From NCBI GenBank assembly GCA_019359235.1, contig JAHHHT010000001.1, positions 1 through 64,000 on the forward strand: a DNA stretch of 64,000 nt. Reading direction: 5' to 3'. The translations under genes and the position numbers were made by a program. The DNA is from Oscillatoria princeps RMCB-10. Lineage in GTDB: Bacteria > Cyanobacteriota > Cyanobacteriia > Cyanobacteriales > Oscillatoriaceae. Shown piece by piece: positions 36,706 to 46,450 of the stretch. The notes under the pieces are model-generated. The model saw nothing but the letters and a program-made list of their open reading frames with translations. It did not search any database and was not told where the DNA came from. Numbering within the stretch: the first letter of the stretch is position 1; every line of letters starts with the position of its first letter.

Positions 36706-37641
36706 CGTTGCAGCAGCCAAGTGTGGCGCACCCGGCCCAACCGCAGTGGGTTTTCCGTCCGGTTTGACCTTCTTTCTGGAAGGAAGAAGGAAGAGTCAAC
36801 CAGGATGAAAGATGTTGATTTTTCTCCCTTTCCGACCTCCGCGCTTATCCCTTCCAGCGCCCACATTCCGGCGTTGCCTCTTACAGGGTGTTTGTAAAGT
36901 AATTGTTAAGCCTGAGTGGGGTGAGAAACCGGGTTTCTTCGCCAGCTGTAGGGGCGGGTTCACCCCAGATGTCTGTGCGAAGTGTAGCATGTTAGTAAAC
37001 CCGCCCCTACTTTCGGCTTCCCCACCACAAGAAACCCGGTTTGTTGTGACGATCTCTTCTTCTTTATCAATATCCTCTCACAGCCAGTAGGCTCGGGGCA
37101 AGCAGACAATCTTTGTTGCCGTGCGGATATTGCAGACAACCCCGCCAAGAGGGGCGGGGTGATGGATATCCTGTAGGGGCGGGTTTACAGATATCCTTTG
37201 CCACCAGCAGATATGTCGGACTTGCCCCGCCCCCACACCGGAATTTTATACGAAGTTGAGACAGACAGTATTTTTTCCGGACGTCGAAAACCCCTTGACG
37301 CCCGGGTTTTTAATCCAAAATCCAAAATCTAAAATCCAAAATTGGCACCAGCTCCGTCCCGCATAAAGCCGGCAGCGGTGGCTGGGGAACTCTCGCCACT
37401 GCAATCCCACACTTTCTTGCATCACCCCGAGCCTGCGGGCGGCGGTGCGTCTTGAAACGTTAAAAAACTTAAACATCCTTCAACTGCCCACTCAGAAAAA
37501 TGCCGGGATTTGGGCTAGCTAAAAAAAAGTTTGACTTTTGGAACATTTTATGCACCATCGGGTCAATTGAATCAGCAGTCACAAAGCCAAACAGGCTGTG
37601 CTTCTACTAAAAACCGTCTATTGTCTAGGAGAGCAAGTTAA
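36706..37641. other. Long intergenic region with repeats
   Basis: About 940 bases. Holds AGAAACCGGGTTTCTT-type palindromes at 36923 and 37030, several TAGGGGCGGGTT half-palindromes (36948, 37171), and a run of ATCCAAAATC units (37310-37343) of the family also inserted in the hybrid kinase. TTGACT at 37530 is a possible -35 box for the SLH gene but no -10 box is well placed. GGAGAGCAAG precedes the next ATG. Confidence 0.6.
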
Positions 37642-38901
37642 ATGACCGCGAATCGATGGCAGTCTGGAACAGCTACATTAATAGCCCTGGGAATGATTGC
37701 CGGTGCAGCCGCACCGATTGTGGCACCGGCACCGGCATTTGCCCAAGCAAGTTTTTATGATGTCCAGTCCAACCACTGGGCTAAAGGATTTATTGAAGCT
37801 CTGGCGGCGCGAGATATTATCAAAGGATTTCCTGATGGTAGCTTCCGCCCCAACGAGCCGGTGACTAGAGCGCAGTTTGCCGCAATGGTGCGCAATGCCT
37901 TCAATAAACCCGCCAGCCGCAATCCTGTTAGGTTTGCGGACGTACCCTCAAACTACTGGGCTTACACGGCGATTGAGGATGCCTATCAAAAGGGATTCAT
38001 GAGTGGGTATCCCGGAAATGTCTTCAACCCCAACCAGAATATTCCAAGGGTGCAAGTCTTGGTGGCGCTGTCGAACGGGCTAAACTATACCCCCGCCGGC
38101 TCCACTGCAAACGTTTTGCAAGTTTACAGTGACGCTTCTTCCATCCCCGACTACGCTCGAAATAGCATCGCTGCAGCAACAGAAAACCAGATTGTAGTAA
38201 ACTACCCGAATGTCAGATTGCTGAATCCCAATCAAAGCGCCACCCGAGCGGATGTGGCGGCATTTATCTACCAAGCTTTGGTCAGCGCTGGAGAAGCTAC
38301 CGCTCTTTCCTCCCCTTACATTGTGGCTGGTGTTACCCCACCGCCCCCGATTGGCAATCGAATCACTGTTAGAGCCGGAACTTTTATTCCAGTTAAGTAC
38401 GATAAAGCGGAGAAAATTCTAGTCGCTCCTAACGAACCAAAACCCGTACCTGTAACCCTAACTGTTGCCGAAAATATTGTAGTTGGCAGCGCGGTGGCTA
38501 TCCCCGCAGGAAGCGAGATTGTTGGGGAACTGAAATTGGTTCAAGGGGCTCAAAAAGGTGCCCAGTTTGTGGCGAGAGAACTGGTGCTGCCGAATGGTAC
38601 GCGGGTGCCAATCAATGCCAATTCGGCGGTGATTACAAAAACTGAAACCATTACCAAGGGGATTAATGCCGGCAAAGTATTGAAGAATGCTGCCTTGGGT
38701 GCGGCGGCGGCAGCTGCGATTGCGGCCATCACCGGCGACAGAGCGATCGCTACCGAAGAAGTCTTGCTGGGTGCCGGTATTGGCACTGTGCTCACCCTGA
38801 TCGGAGTGTTTCAAGGTCGCGACAGAGTGGATCTGATTTCTGTAAATCCCAACACTGATTTGGATCTGACTTTGCGATCAGATTTGGTATTGAGCCGGTA
38901 G
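37642..38901 (+). CDS. SLH-domain surface protein
   Basis: 419 residues. Signal peptide 1-34 (cleavage after APAFA), then SLH repeats (about 36-95 FYDVQSNHWAKGFIEALAAR; 97-150 FADVPSNYWAYTAIEDAY; 160-225 a weaker third), then the same C-terminal domain as the protein at 34694 (about 245-419: TFIPVKYDKAEKILV, IPAGSEIVGEL, ARELVLPNG, AAIAAITGDRAIATEE, DLDLTLRSDLVL). SLH domains bind cell-wall polymers or anchor outer-membrane proteins. It looks like the neighbouring gene with an SLH block inserted after the signal peptide. Confidence 0.9.
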   Translation: MTANRWQSGTATLIALGMIAGAAAPIVAPAPAFAQASFYDVQSNHWAKGFIEALAARDIIKGFPDGSFRPNEPVTRAQFAAMVRNAFNKPASRNPVRFADVPSNYWAYTAIEDAYQKGFMSGYPGNVFNPNQNIPRVQVLVALSNGLNYTPAGSTANVLQVYSDASSIPDYARNSIAAATENQIVVNYPNVRLLNPNQSATRADVAAFIYQALVSAGEATALSSPYIVAGVTPPPPIGNRITVRAGTFIPVKYDKAEKILVAPNEPKPVPVTLTVAENIVVGSAVAIPAGSEIVGELKLVQGAQKGAQFVARELVLPNGTRVPINANSAVITKTETITKGINAGKVLKNAALGAAAAAAIAAITGDRAIATEEVLLGAGIGTVLTLIGVFQGRDRVDLISVNPNTDLDLTLRSDLVLSR

Positions 38902-38951
38902 TAACTGATTAAATAGGTAGACCTTATTAAGCATAACATGCCGGCGGCGAT

Positions 38952-38984
38952 AAACCTGGTTTCTTTAAGAAACTAGGTTTCTTT
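38952..38984. repeat. AGAAACCCGGTTTCTT palindrome, diverged double unit
   Basis: AAACCTGGTTTCTTT facing AAGAAACTAGGTTTCTTT. It is 50 bases after the SLH stop and 54 before the convergent kinase stop, where it may act as a terminator for both. Confidence 0.75.
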
Positions 38985-39037
38985 GTGTTTGCAGTTTTTT
39001 GATTCCAGGACTGCCGGTGCCGCGCCCTTGCTTAACA

Positions 39038-40462
39038 TTACCGCGCCACCGGCAGCCAGACGACAAAGGTGGTTCCCGGCCCAGTTCCCGGGCTCTCAGG
39101 GGTGTCAGTGGGCAGCCAGCGGCTCTCGTCGGCTGGGCTAAATACCTCAATTTCGCCCTGCATTTGTTCGAGCAGGTCTTTGGCAATGGCCAAACCCAGG
39201 CCGGTGCCGGGAATTGCGGTTTGTGCTTGCACGCCGCGATAGTGCCGCTGGAAGAGACGCTGCAAATCCTGGGGGGGAATGCCGGGGCCGGTGTCGCTGA
39301 TGGCAATGGCCATCATTTCGGCAGGGTGAAGCGAGGAAGAAAAGTTGTCCCCCGTTCCGGGAAGCTCGCCTGCTGCTGTTGCCTTTTGCCGGTCGCCCGC
39401 CCGGATGTAAATCTGGCCACCGGCGGGGGTATATTTCAAGGCGTTGTCAGTCAGATTGCTCAACACTTCCAGCAGCGCTTTGGGATGGCAAAGCACCGGC
39501 GGCAAGTTGGGGGGGATGTCGGCGAGTAGGGTTAGCTGGCGCTCGCCGGCAATCGCTGCGGCTGACAGCAGCAGCGGTTGCAGCACTTCAGCCACTGAGC
39601 GAGATTCCAGGGGGGATGCCGGCAGCAGGGGCAGGGGCCCGCCGGCGGGTGGCTGCCGGTCTGCCGGTAAGGGAGCCGGTGGGAGTGCGGGCTCGCCGGC
39701 GTCCGGGTCGGTGGCCCGCTCCATCTGGAGCAGCAGCTCTTGCAAGCGATCGCTTTCCCGAATCATGCTGTTGGCAATATCGCGGTTGGCGTCTGAGGGC
39801 AGCAAGCGTCTGAGCAGCAATTTGCCAAATGTCCGCAATGCCGTGAGGGGATTGCGCAGCTGGTGCAGCAGGTTATCCAGCAAGTCCTGTTGCTGAGTTT
39901 GAAGCTGCTGCTGCTGGCGATATTTTTGCTCTAGCCACTGAGAGCGTTTGTCCAAGATATACGCCAGCGTCAGGGTGTGGGCAATCCGCTCGATTTGAGC
40001 AATTTCCCGCTCATTCCAGGGTTGGTCTTCTCTGCTGGTCACTAGCAATCCCATCACCACCCCCTCATGGATCAGCGGCAAGACGATTTGGGGCTGTTGC
40101 GGCCAGGAATTTTCATCCCAGTCCGGGTCTGGCGCTGGCTGGGCGTCTGAGCCAAAGGAAGGCGTCCGCGAGTTTTGCTTTGGCCTGGCCGGCGGCATGG
40201 CTGGGGGGGCAGCCTGGAGTAACCGAGGGATGGGGGCGATGGCGCTGACTTCGGTTGAGGGGACGAGCGCCAGGGTGTGAGTGTCGTCCCACACTGCAGC
40301 TGTTTCAGGGTAAGCCACAATCGGGATTAACTTGGCTTCTGCCCCCTCTTGGAGTTCTTGTGTCAAGTACACCACGCTCAAGGAAGCTCTCAGTGCTTGA
40401 GTTAACAGCGCCACCTGCGACCGGCAAAGCGCAACAAATTCTGAACTGGCAGGGCTCAACAT
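39038..40462 (-). CDS. GAF sensor histidine kinase, Hik2-like
   Basis: 474 residues, cytosolic. An N-terminal GAF-type domain (about 1-180; start PASSEFVALCRSQVALL), then HisKA with His in LLHQLRNPLTALRTFGKLLL (about 205-225), a Pro-rich linker, and HATPase: [37 protein letters not shown]. The H-box and GAF layout are close to cyanobacterial Hik2, related to chloroplast sensor kinase CSK, which links redox or salt state to gene expression. The Pro/Gly insertion (about 255-290) is larger than usual. No response regulator gene is adjacent. Confidence 0.88.
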   Translation of the reverse strand: MLSPASSEFVALCRSQVALLTQALRASLSVVYLTQELQEGAEAKLIPIVAYPETAAVWDDTHTLALVPSTEVSAIAPIPRLLQAAPPAMPPARPKQNSRTPSFGSDAQPAPDPDWDENSWPQQPQIVLPLIHEGVVMGLLVTSREDQPWNEREIAQIERIAHTLTLAYILDKRSQWLEQKYRQQQQLQTQQQDLLDNLLHQLRNPLTALRTFGKLLLRRLLPSDANRDIANSMIRESDRLQELLLQMERATDPDAGEPALPPAPLPADRQPPAGGPLPLLPASPLESRSVAEVLQPLLLSAAAIAGERQLTLLADIPPNLPPVLCHPKALLEVLSNLTDNALKYTPAGGQIYIRAGDRQKATAAGELPGTGDNFSSSLHPAEMMAIAISDTGPGIPPQDLQRLFQRHYRGVQAQTAIPGTGLGLAIAKDLLEQMQGEIEVFSPADESRWLPTDTPESPGTGPGTTFVVWLPVAR

Positions 40463-41061
40463 GCGTTCGATGGGTTGTTTTACGCGGTTATCGGGGGATA
40501 TTTTCCGGACGGTCGGGGAGCCGGGGGAGAGCGCTACGCATCAGGGGGCGTTCAGGTCAGGGTTTGGGCGGACGCTTGTGGCCTCTGGGTGGGGCTTCTG
40601 GGTGGGTGAGGGCTTGTGGGCCGGTTGGGTGATGCCAGAAAGCGGGTTTCTTTGCACGGGAGCAAGTGCAGTCTCCGTGTCGGTAGCCGCCCTACGGCCT
40701 TATAGCCCAAAGAAACCCGGTTTCTTACCGCATGGGAAGAATACTTGACCCGCTCTCCAGTGGGCCGGTCTTCCCCAAGTCCCCAGTTCCCATCTTCCTT
40801 TCTCCTCGATTCTTCCTGTTTTCTGCCTCTTGTTTCATCCTTCCAGAGAGGGGCAGCGATTTTCACGCCTGTTTCCTGCGCCCAGCTCTCGCCCAGTCTG
40901 ACTGCCCCCCGACACCTGCCGCTCCTTCTTTTTTAAGTTTTGTTAAGATATTCATATTTTTGTTAAAACTTTCCCCTTTGCCGCAACACGGAGGGGGGCA
41001 TATCCCCTATAAGCCTTGTCGCGCCTGCATTCCAGGCTGACTGTCACAAAATTAAAACAAG
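40463..41061. other. Intergenic with two palindrome fragments
   Basis: 600 bases upstream of DUF3155 and of the kinase. Contains AGAAAGCGGGTTTCTTT (40637-40653) and AGAAACCCGGTTTCTT (40711-40726), and a C/T-rich stretch (40770-40850). No gene seen. Confidence 0.5.
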
Positions 41062-41090
41062 TTGAATTTTTGTGCCAAAACCGATATACT
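41062..41090 (+). promoter_or_regulatory. Promoter of the DUF3155 gene
   Basis: TTGAAT (41062-41067), 17-bp spacer, TATACT (41085-41090). Start expected near 41097, giving a leader of about 50 bases that ends in AGAGGAGGT. Confidence 0.72.
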
Positions 41091-41147
41091 AGCGACGGTT
41101 TTTGTTACTAACACTACACCCGTCGGCTGAAAGAGGAGGTAAAGAGG

Positions 41148-41465
41148 TTGGCCAGGAGACGTAAGCGTAAGAGCCGTCGTCGCCAAGAAGGGCGTCGAAT
41201 TCTGGAGCATGTGCCTCAGTATAGTATTGAAAGTGGCGAAGATAAACCAGTTACAGCCGCTCGAAAGTTTATCCACGCCGAGGGCATTCTCCCACCAGCT
41301 TTGCTGCTTGTCAAACGGAACGAACATACCACTGACCGGTACTTCTGGGCAGAAAAGGGTCTGTTTGGGGCGCAGTATGTCGAAGAAAACCATTTCCTGT
41401 TCCCCAGCCTGAAAATGCTGGAGAGCACTACAGCCAATACTGCGATTGCAGTCAGTACCCGCTGA
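41148..41465 (+). CDS. DUF3155 family protein, TTG start
   Basis: 105 residues with a TTG start, supported by AGAGGAGGT 9 bases upstream and by the conserved N-terminus ARRRKRKSRRRQEGRRILEH. DUF3155 is a cyanobacterial family of unknown role; the body GEDKPVTAARKFIHAEGI, PPALLLVKRNEHTTDRYFW and EKGLFGAQYVEENHFLFPSL is typical. The extremely basic N-terminus suggests RNA, DNA or ribosome contact. Monocistronic. Confidence 0.9.
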   Translation: MARRRKRKSRRRQEGRRILEHVPQYSIESGEDKPVTAARKFIHAEGILPPALLLVKRNEHTTDRYFWAEKGLFGAQYVEENHFLFPSLKMLESTTANTAIAVSTR

Positions 41466-41918
41466 AATCGCGCGCACCGGCACGTTGCGACGCAACGCTG
41501 TTGGGAAGCGGGAGCGAGGCGCTCAAGCTCACTCACCCGCACTCAGCTAGGGTGCGGTGCGAGCAGCGCTTGAGTGCGGCTCGATCCCTTATTGATTGAA
41601 GCTTTGGCATTGATAGAAAAATAGGATAAGCTCAAACCGAAAATCTGGTAGTTTCAGGTAAATTCCGGCAAACCAAGGCAGGAGGCACCAATCAGTCCCA
41701 GCAATGGGACTCCGTTGGGGAGAGCCATGATGCCTGCGGCTTGTAGCCAGCCTGCAGCCCGATCGCCAGCTATTAAGCGAGCCCGTCTAGATCGGCAGTG
41801 TAGCTGGCCTAAAAAGCTCCCTCAACATAATCGACGCACAAATTACCCGAGGGCTCGGAGGACACTGCCCGCACAGACGCGACATGTCGCGTCTGTGCTG
41901 CTCTATTGTCCGCGCCAG
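41466..41918. other. Intergenic with structured RNA candidate and palindrome
   Basis: 450 bases without a gene. It holds the nested hairpin at 41678-41737 and, at 41871-41898, the perfect 28-base palindrome GCACAGACGCGACATGTCGC (plus GTCTGTGC), 20 bases after the CCB1 stop, which may terminate that gene. GCGAGCAGCGCTTGAGTG near 41568 is another small inverted repeat. Confidence 0.6.
41678..41737 (+). ncRNA. Nested hairpin, possible structured RNA
   Basis: Four stacked helices: GCAGG/CCTGC outside, GGC/GCC, CCAA/TTGG and a perfect 7-bp AGTCCCA/TGGGACT capped by a GCAA (GNRA) tetraloop at 41701-41704. GNRA-capped multi-bulge stems are typical of functional RNA. No family recognised; no adjacent plus-strand gene to control. 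Confidence 0.35.
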
Positions 41919-42452
41919 CTATTCCCAGGGCTTCAATGGCATTGCCCGCTTTAGCTCGGCGAGTTCATCGCGATGAGCTTTTACTGTAATCAGACTGTGC
42001 TGCCGGTTCTCCTGACTGGTGAGGGTTTCCACCTTGAGGGAAACTTTCTCCGGACGCCCGGCTCTTTGCCAGTAAAACAGTCCAGCTGCCGGGGCCAAGA
42101 CAAGCAGCCCCAGAAAGACGCTCGCCAGTTGCGGGAAAAGGATGGCTAAAACCAGCGCCAGACAAAGGGTGCCAGCGGCTGCCAGCAGGGTTAGGAAAAT
42201 GGCCAGAAACCAGCTGGGCTGCACATACCCTTCAAACGTGACTTGGTTTTGGGCGGCATCGACTGCGGCCACTCTGTAGGCACGCCCGGAGAAATACTGC
42301 TGCAACTGGGTGAGAAGGGATTCTTCTGCTTGCTCGGAAATGAATTTTTCTTCGGAGGTTCTGTCTTTGACGGAAGCCCGAATGAAGAAAAACAGGCCGG
42401 CGGCCAGCAGTAGGGTCAGCAGGAATGTTGATGAGAGAATCGAAGAATTCAT
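41919..42452 (-). CDS. CCB1-like cytochrome b6 haem assembly protein
   Basis: 177 residues from MNSSILSSTFLL (five codons after the first ATG). Transmembrane segments at about 4-24, 82-105 and 108-126. The family is cofactor assembly of complex C subunit B (formerly DUF3529), needed in algae for covalent attachment of haem ci to cytochrome b6. Family features: FFFIRASVKDRT near the start and the C-terminal TVKAHRDELAELKRAMPLK. Thylakoid or plasma membrane. The assignment is from recall of the family pattern. Confidence 0.75.
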   Translation of the reverse strand: MNSSILSSTFLLTLLLAAGLFFFIRASVKDRTSEEKFISEQAEESLLTQLQQYFSGRAYRVAAVDAAQNQVTFEGYVQPSWFLAIFLTLLAAAGTLCLALVLAILFPQLASVFLGLLVLAPAAGLFYWQRAGRPEKVSLKVETLTSQENRQHSLITVKAHRDELAELKRAMPLKPWE

Positions 42453-42714
42453 CTCAATAGATGTCAAGTAGTTTACATAAGTTTACAATAAAGCGCGGCG
42501 ACATGCCAGACCGCGAGGGGGCCCGACGCATTTAATCTGCTTTTTAACCAGATGGGAAAGAAGCGTAAATCCCTCTAATTATATCACCCTCTACCCTCAG
42601 CCCCTCTGCCTTAAGAGAAAATTAAATGCGTGACAGCTGAAGGGGCAGCCGGTGGCCCCTGGGGAGCTTTGGCGGGGGACAATTGGCCCCACCCCGCGCT
42701 CGCACCTGCAGCCA

Positions 42715-43110
42715 CTACTCCGCCAGCTCACCGGCAGGTCGCTGATTCCGTGGGGGTTGGGGTGTGAGGTTGCGCCCAGCGATGTACTCCTGCCAAAGAC
42801 GGGCTAAATCCTCAGCCTGCGATTGCCAGTGCGGGTGAACGAGATACATGCGCCCTTGGCGTCCGCGTCCCTCAACTTTTTTCCAGTAACCCAGGATCGC
42901 CTGTTGGTCTTCCAGGAATTTGAGAGCGCTGTGGGGGAAAGTGTCAGAGAGCAGGTATTGTGGGTATTCCCGTTCCAGTCTTTGGATCAGTTCTGTCCCG
43001 CAGGAATCTCCCCGCAACAAGACGGAAAGGACGTAGCACACGGTGAGTTCCTTGTTCAGATAAATGGGAGGGGGGTCTCGAAAAAATTGATAGATGTCGT
43101 CAATTTTCAT
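42715..43110 (-). CDS. PadR-like transcriptional regulator
   Basis: 131 residues from MKIDDIYQFF (16 codons after the first ATG). A winged helix (about 20-95): LTVCYVLSVLLRGDSCGTEL, DTFPHSALKFLEDQQAI and the wing YWKKVEGRGRQGRMYL, then a short helical tail. The layout matches cyanobacterial PadR-type regulators, which bind DNA as dimers. Target genes unknown; it stands alone between long non-coding stretches. Confidence 0.8.
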   Translation of the reverse strand: MKIDDIYQFFRDPPPIYLNKELTVCYVLSVLLRGDSCGTELIQRLEREYPQYLLSDTFPHSALKFLEDQQAILGYWKKVEGRGRQGRMYLVHPHWQSQAEDLARLWQEYIAGRNLTPQPPRNQRPAGELAE

Positions 43111-44134
43111 CTGTTTGACTCGTTGAATACCCCTGTCACCACTGAGCGTGCAGTCCACCTCTTTTGAAAATAGGCACAGCAGCTTGAGGAGCTTCCATTG
43201 CAGCCGAACGGGGTGGGAAGAGGGGGTTCAGGGGTGCCGGCAGGGGGGAGAGAAAAAACCGGCCTCCTGCGCCGCCGGCGCAGAGGTAAAGTTCCCCAAG
43301 ACGACCGCAGGGCTTTTCTCTCAAAATCCGGTTGCTCACTATGTAAATAAAACATTAAGTTGCCATCCCGGCACCCAGGTCAACCGGCAGCCAGTCAGGC
43401 TTAAATTTGGGCTTTGGGGCGTTTTTTGCCGTGGGCGCTGCTAATCCCCACCGCCGGATATTTATTCAGATTAATTTACCGGACTGAATATGAGGAAAGC
43501 CCGGTTGGCGGTGGCACTGGCTTTCCCGGGAAACGGCGAGCGCGACTGGGGGGTGAGGGAGAGAGCCTTCCCCGACAAGCCGCACTCAAGGGTTTTGCGC
43601 AAGGTGCCGGTGCCTGGAGCGGGGCGAAGAGCGCAGGCGATCTAAACCGGCCTGCCATCCCGGTAAAATAACCTTATTTTGAATGCCGGCAGGCTGGCGG
43701 CCTTCCCCCGAGGGGAGAGGGCCTGCAAAAACACGCTCACACAGTGTTCAGCTGGGGAGTGTGCCCCCACCGGCAGTCTTTTCAGACCAGAGGTAACATG
43801 AGAGCGCCGGCGGCGTGAGTCCGCCCTCAGGCAGAAGTCCAGACAAATTCTTTGGACTTTGGTAAAGATTTTGCTACGGTTTATAACAGTTCATTGCTTA
43901 TTGTTGAATTTTGTGTAGTGCTGTAGCCGCCGGTCGCCGATTTGCTCCCGACCGGTGGCAAACGGCCCCTTGAGATGAGATACTGCTGAGGGTCAGGAAA
44001 ACTTGGCCAAAAGCAGCAGAGAGCGCGAGTCCCGCAAGCGCAAGCCGGGCCAGAAAGCCAGGGCGTACAACATGCCGGCGCAGCCATTGAGCGCAAAGAA
44101 CACGCCTGCGAACCCCTTTAGGTTAGGTAAGTTT
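43111..44134. other. Long intergenic region upstream of glgB
   Basis: 1.0 kb without a supported gene. A small inverted repeat AAAATAACCTTATTTT lies at 43664-43679. Most of the block is G/C-rich with no family repeat recognised. The final 130 bases (44003-44134) stay open in the glgB frame but do not resemble the enzyme. Confidence 0.5.
43859..43887 (+). promoter_or_regulatory. Possible glgB promoter
   Basis: TTGGTA (43859-43864), 17-bp spacer, TATAAC (43882-43887). It would give a leader of about 240 bases before the glgB start. Confidence 0.5.
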
Positions 44135-46450
44135 ATGTCCACGACGACCATCGCCCCCGATCAGGTTAACCGCATTGTTTGGAACCAGCATCACGACCCG
44201 TTTGAAGTCCTCGGGCCCCATTCCCTAGAGGAGAATGGCAAACTTACCAGCTGGGTGGTGCGAGCTTACCAGCCTTCCGCCGATGCCGTGTGGGTGGTTC
44301 TCCCGGAACAGCGGAAAGAATACCCGATGCAATCGGTGCATCACCCCCACTTCTTTGAATGCGTCATCGAGACGCCGGAACTGGCCAACTACCAGCTGCG
44401 CCTCAAAGAAGGAGAGCACGAGCGGGTGATCTACGATCCTTACGCCTTCCGCTCACCCAAGCTGACGGAGTTTGACTTTCACCTGTTCGGGGAAGGCAAC
44501 CATCACCGCATCTACGAGAAATTGGGCGCTCACCTGATGGAAGTAGATGGCGTCAAAGGCGTATACTTTGCCGTTTGGGCACCCAACGCCCGCAACGTTT
44601 CAGTTCTTGGGGATTTCAACAGCTGGGACGGTCGCCAACACCAAATGGCCAAACGGGGCAGCGGCGTTTGGGAATTGTTTATTCCCGCACTGGGTGCCGG
44701 CGACGGCTACAAATACGAAATTAAGAACTGGGACGGACACATCTACGAAAAATCCGATCCCTACGGCTTCCAGCAAGAAGTTCGGCCCAAAACCGCCTCG
44801 ATCGTTACGGATTTGAGCACCTACACCTGGAACGATGACGAGTGGATGGAGCGCCGGCGTCACACCGACAGCCTCAAGCAGCCGATTTCCGTGTACGAAT
44901 GCCATTTGGGCTCCTGGCTGCACGCCTCCTCCGCTGAACCGGCCTTCCTGCCTGACGGAACAGAGGAGCCGGTGGTGATCGCCTCAGAACTGCGACCCGG
45001 TGCCCGCTTCCTCACCTACCGGGAGCTCGCCGCCAAGCTGATTCCCTACGTCAAAGACCTGGGCTTCACCCACATCGAACTGCTGCCAATCGCAGAACAC
45101 CCGTTTGACGGTTCCTGGGGCTATCAAGTCACCGGCTTCTACGCCCCCACGTCCCGCTTCGGCAGCCCCCAAGACTTCATGTATTTCGTTGACCAGTGCC
45201 ACGCCAACGACATTGGGGTGATCGTGGACTGGGTTCCCGGCCACTTCCCCAAAGACGGCCACGGCTTGGCCTTCTTCGACGGCACCCACCTGTACGAGCA
45301 CGCCGATCCCCGCAAGGGCGAACACAAAGGCTGGGGCACTCTGGTATTCAACTACGGTCGCAACGAAGTCCGCAACTTCCTGGTCGCCAACGCCCTGTTC
45401 TGGTTCGACAAGTACCACATCGACGGCGTGCGGGTGGACGCTGTGGCCAGCATCATCTACCTCAACTACTGCCGCCCGGATGGGGAGTGGGTTGCCAACC
45501 AGTACGGCGGCTGCGAAAACATCGAGGGGGCTGACTTCCTGCGCCAGACGAATCACGTTCTGTTCAGCTACTTCCCCGGCATTCTCACGATTGCGGAAGA
45601 GTCTACCTCTTGGCCGATGGTGACTTGGCCTACCTATGTGGGCGGGTTGGGCTTTAACTTCAAGTGGGACATGGGCTGGATGCACGACATCCTGGACTAT
45701 TTCCACCTCGACCCCTGGTTCCGCCAGTTCCACCAGAACAACGTGACGTTCGCCATGTGGTATCACCCCAGCGAAAACTTCATGCTGGCTCTGTCTCACG
45801 ATGAGGTGGTGCACGGCAAGAGCCCGATGATTGGCAAGATGCCGGGGGACCGCTGGCAGAAGTTTGCCAATCTCCGCGCCCTGTCCACTTTTATGTTCAC
45901 CCACCCGGGCAAGAAGACTATCTTCATGGGGATGGAATTTGCCCAGTGGAGCGAGTGGAATGCCTGGGCAGACTTGGAGTGGCACCTGCACCAGTATGAC
46001 GAACACAAAAATATGCTGCAGTTCTTCAAAGACTTGAACGAGGTCTATCGCAGCGAACCGGCACTCTACACCCAGGATGCCGGTTACGACGGGTTTGACT
46101 GGATTGACTGCAGCGACAGCCGGCACAGTGTGGTTTCGTTCATGCGCCGCGACAAAGATCCGGATAATTACCTGATCGTCGTCTGCAATTTCACGCCCCA
46201 GCCGCACAGCCACTACCGCATCGGGGTTCCGGAATTCGGATTCTACACTGAGGTGTTTAACAGCGACGCCGGCAAGTACGGCGGCAGCAATATGGGGAAT
46301 CTGGGCGGCAAGTGGGCCGAGGAGTGGTGGTTCCACAACAAACCTTACTCGATAGACTTGTGTTTGCCGCCGCTAGGGGTGCTGGTGTTCAAGCTCGACC
46401 GGGAGAAGACGGCTGCTGCTATCGCAGCGGCGTCACTTGAGGAGGCGTAA
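44135..46450 (+). CDS. glgB: 1,4-alpha-glucan branching enzyme
   Basis: 771 residues. Makes alpha-1,6 branches in glycogen. Start taken at [20 protein letters not shown]; 44 further codons are open upstream but are unlike the family. CBM48 modules fill the N-terminal third ([30 protein letters not shown]), then the GH13 barrel with nucleophile Asp in GVRVDAVAS, acid Glu in TIAEEST, third acid in [10 protein letters not shown], and the C-terminal beta domain. Length and motifs match cyanobacterial GlgB. Monocistronic. Confidence 0.97.
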   Translation: MSTTTIAPDQVNRIVWNQHHDPFEVLGPHSLEENGKLTSWVVRAYQPSADAVWVVLPEQRKEYPMQSVHHPHFFECVIETPELANYQLRLKEGEHERVIYDPYAFRSPKLTEFDFHLFGEGNHHRIYEKLGAHLMEVDGVKGVYFAVWAPNARNVSVLGDFNSWDGRQHQMAKRGSGVWELFIPALGAGDGYKYEIKNWDGHIYEKSDPYGFQQEVRPKTASIVTDLSTYTWNDDEWMERRRHTDSLKQPISVYECHLGSWLHASSAEPAFLPDGTEEPVVIASELRPGARFLTYRELAAKLIPYVKDLGFTHIELLPIAEHPFDGSWGYQVTGFYAPTSRFGSPQDFMYFVDQCHANDIGVIVDWVPGHFPKDGHGLAFFDGTHLYEHADPRKGEHKGWGTLVFNYGRNEVRNFLVANALFWFDKYHIDGVRVDAVASIIYLNYCRPDGEWVANQYGGCENIEGADFLRQTNHVLFSYFPGILTIAEESTSWPMVTWPTYVGGLGFNFKWDMGWMHDILDYFHLDPWFRQFHQNNVTFAMWYHPSENFMLALSHDEVVHGKSPMIGKMPGDRWQKFANLRALSTFMFTHPGKKTIFMGMEFAQWSEWNAWADLEWHLHQYDEHKNMLQFFKDLNEVYRSEPALYTQDAGYDGFDWIDCSDSRHSVVSFMRRDKDPDNYLIVVCNFTPQPHSHYRIGVPEFGFYTEVFNSDAGKYGGSNMGNLGGKWAEEWWFHNKPYSIDLCLPPLGVLVFKLDREKTAAAIAAASLEEA

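Noticed and set aside
41678-41737. tRNA gene or cobalamin riboswitch
   Set aside because: No T-loop GTTCRANYC, no anticodon arm geometry, and none of the conserved B12-box sequence.
44003-44134. 44-codon extension at the N-terminus of GlgB
   Set aside because: Lys/Arg-rich and unlike any branching enzyme; the family start [12 protein letters not shown] is at 44135.
44984-46336. 450-codon minus-strand ORF opposite glgB
   Set aside because: Shadow of the strongly biased glgB codon usage; no motif.
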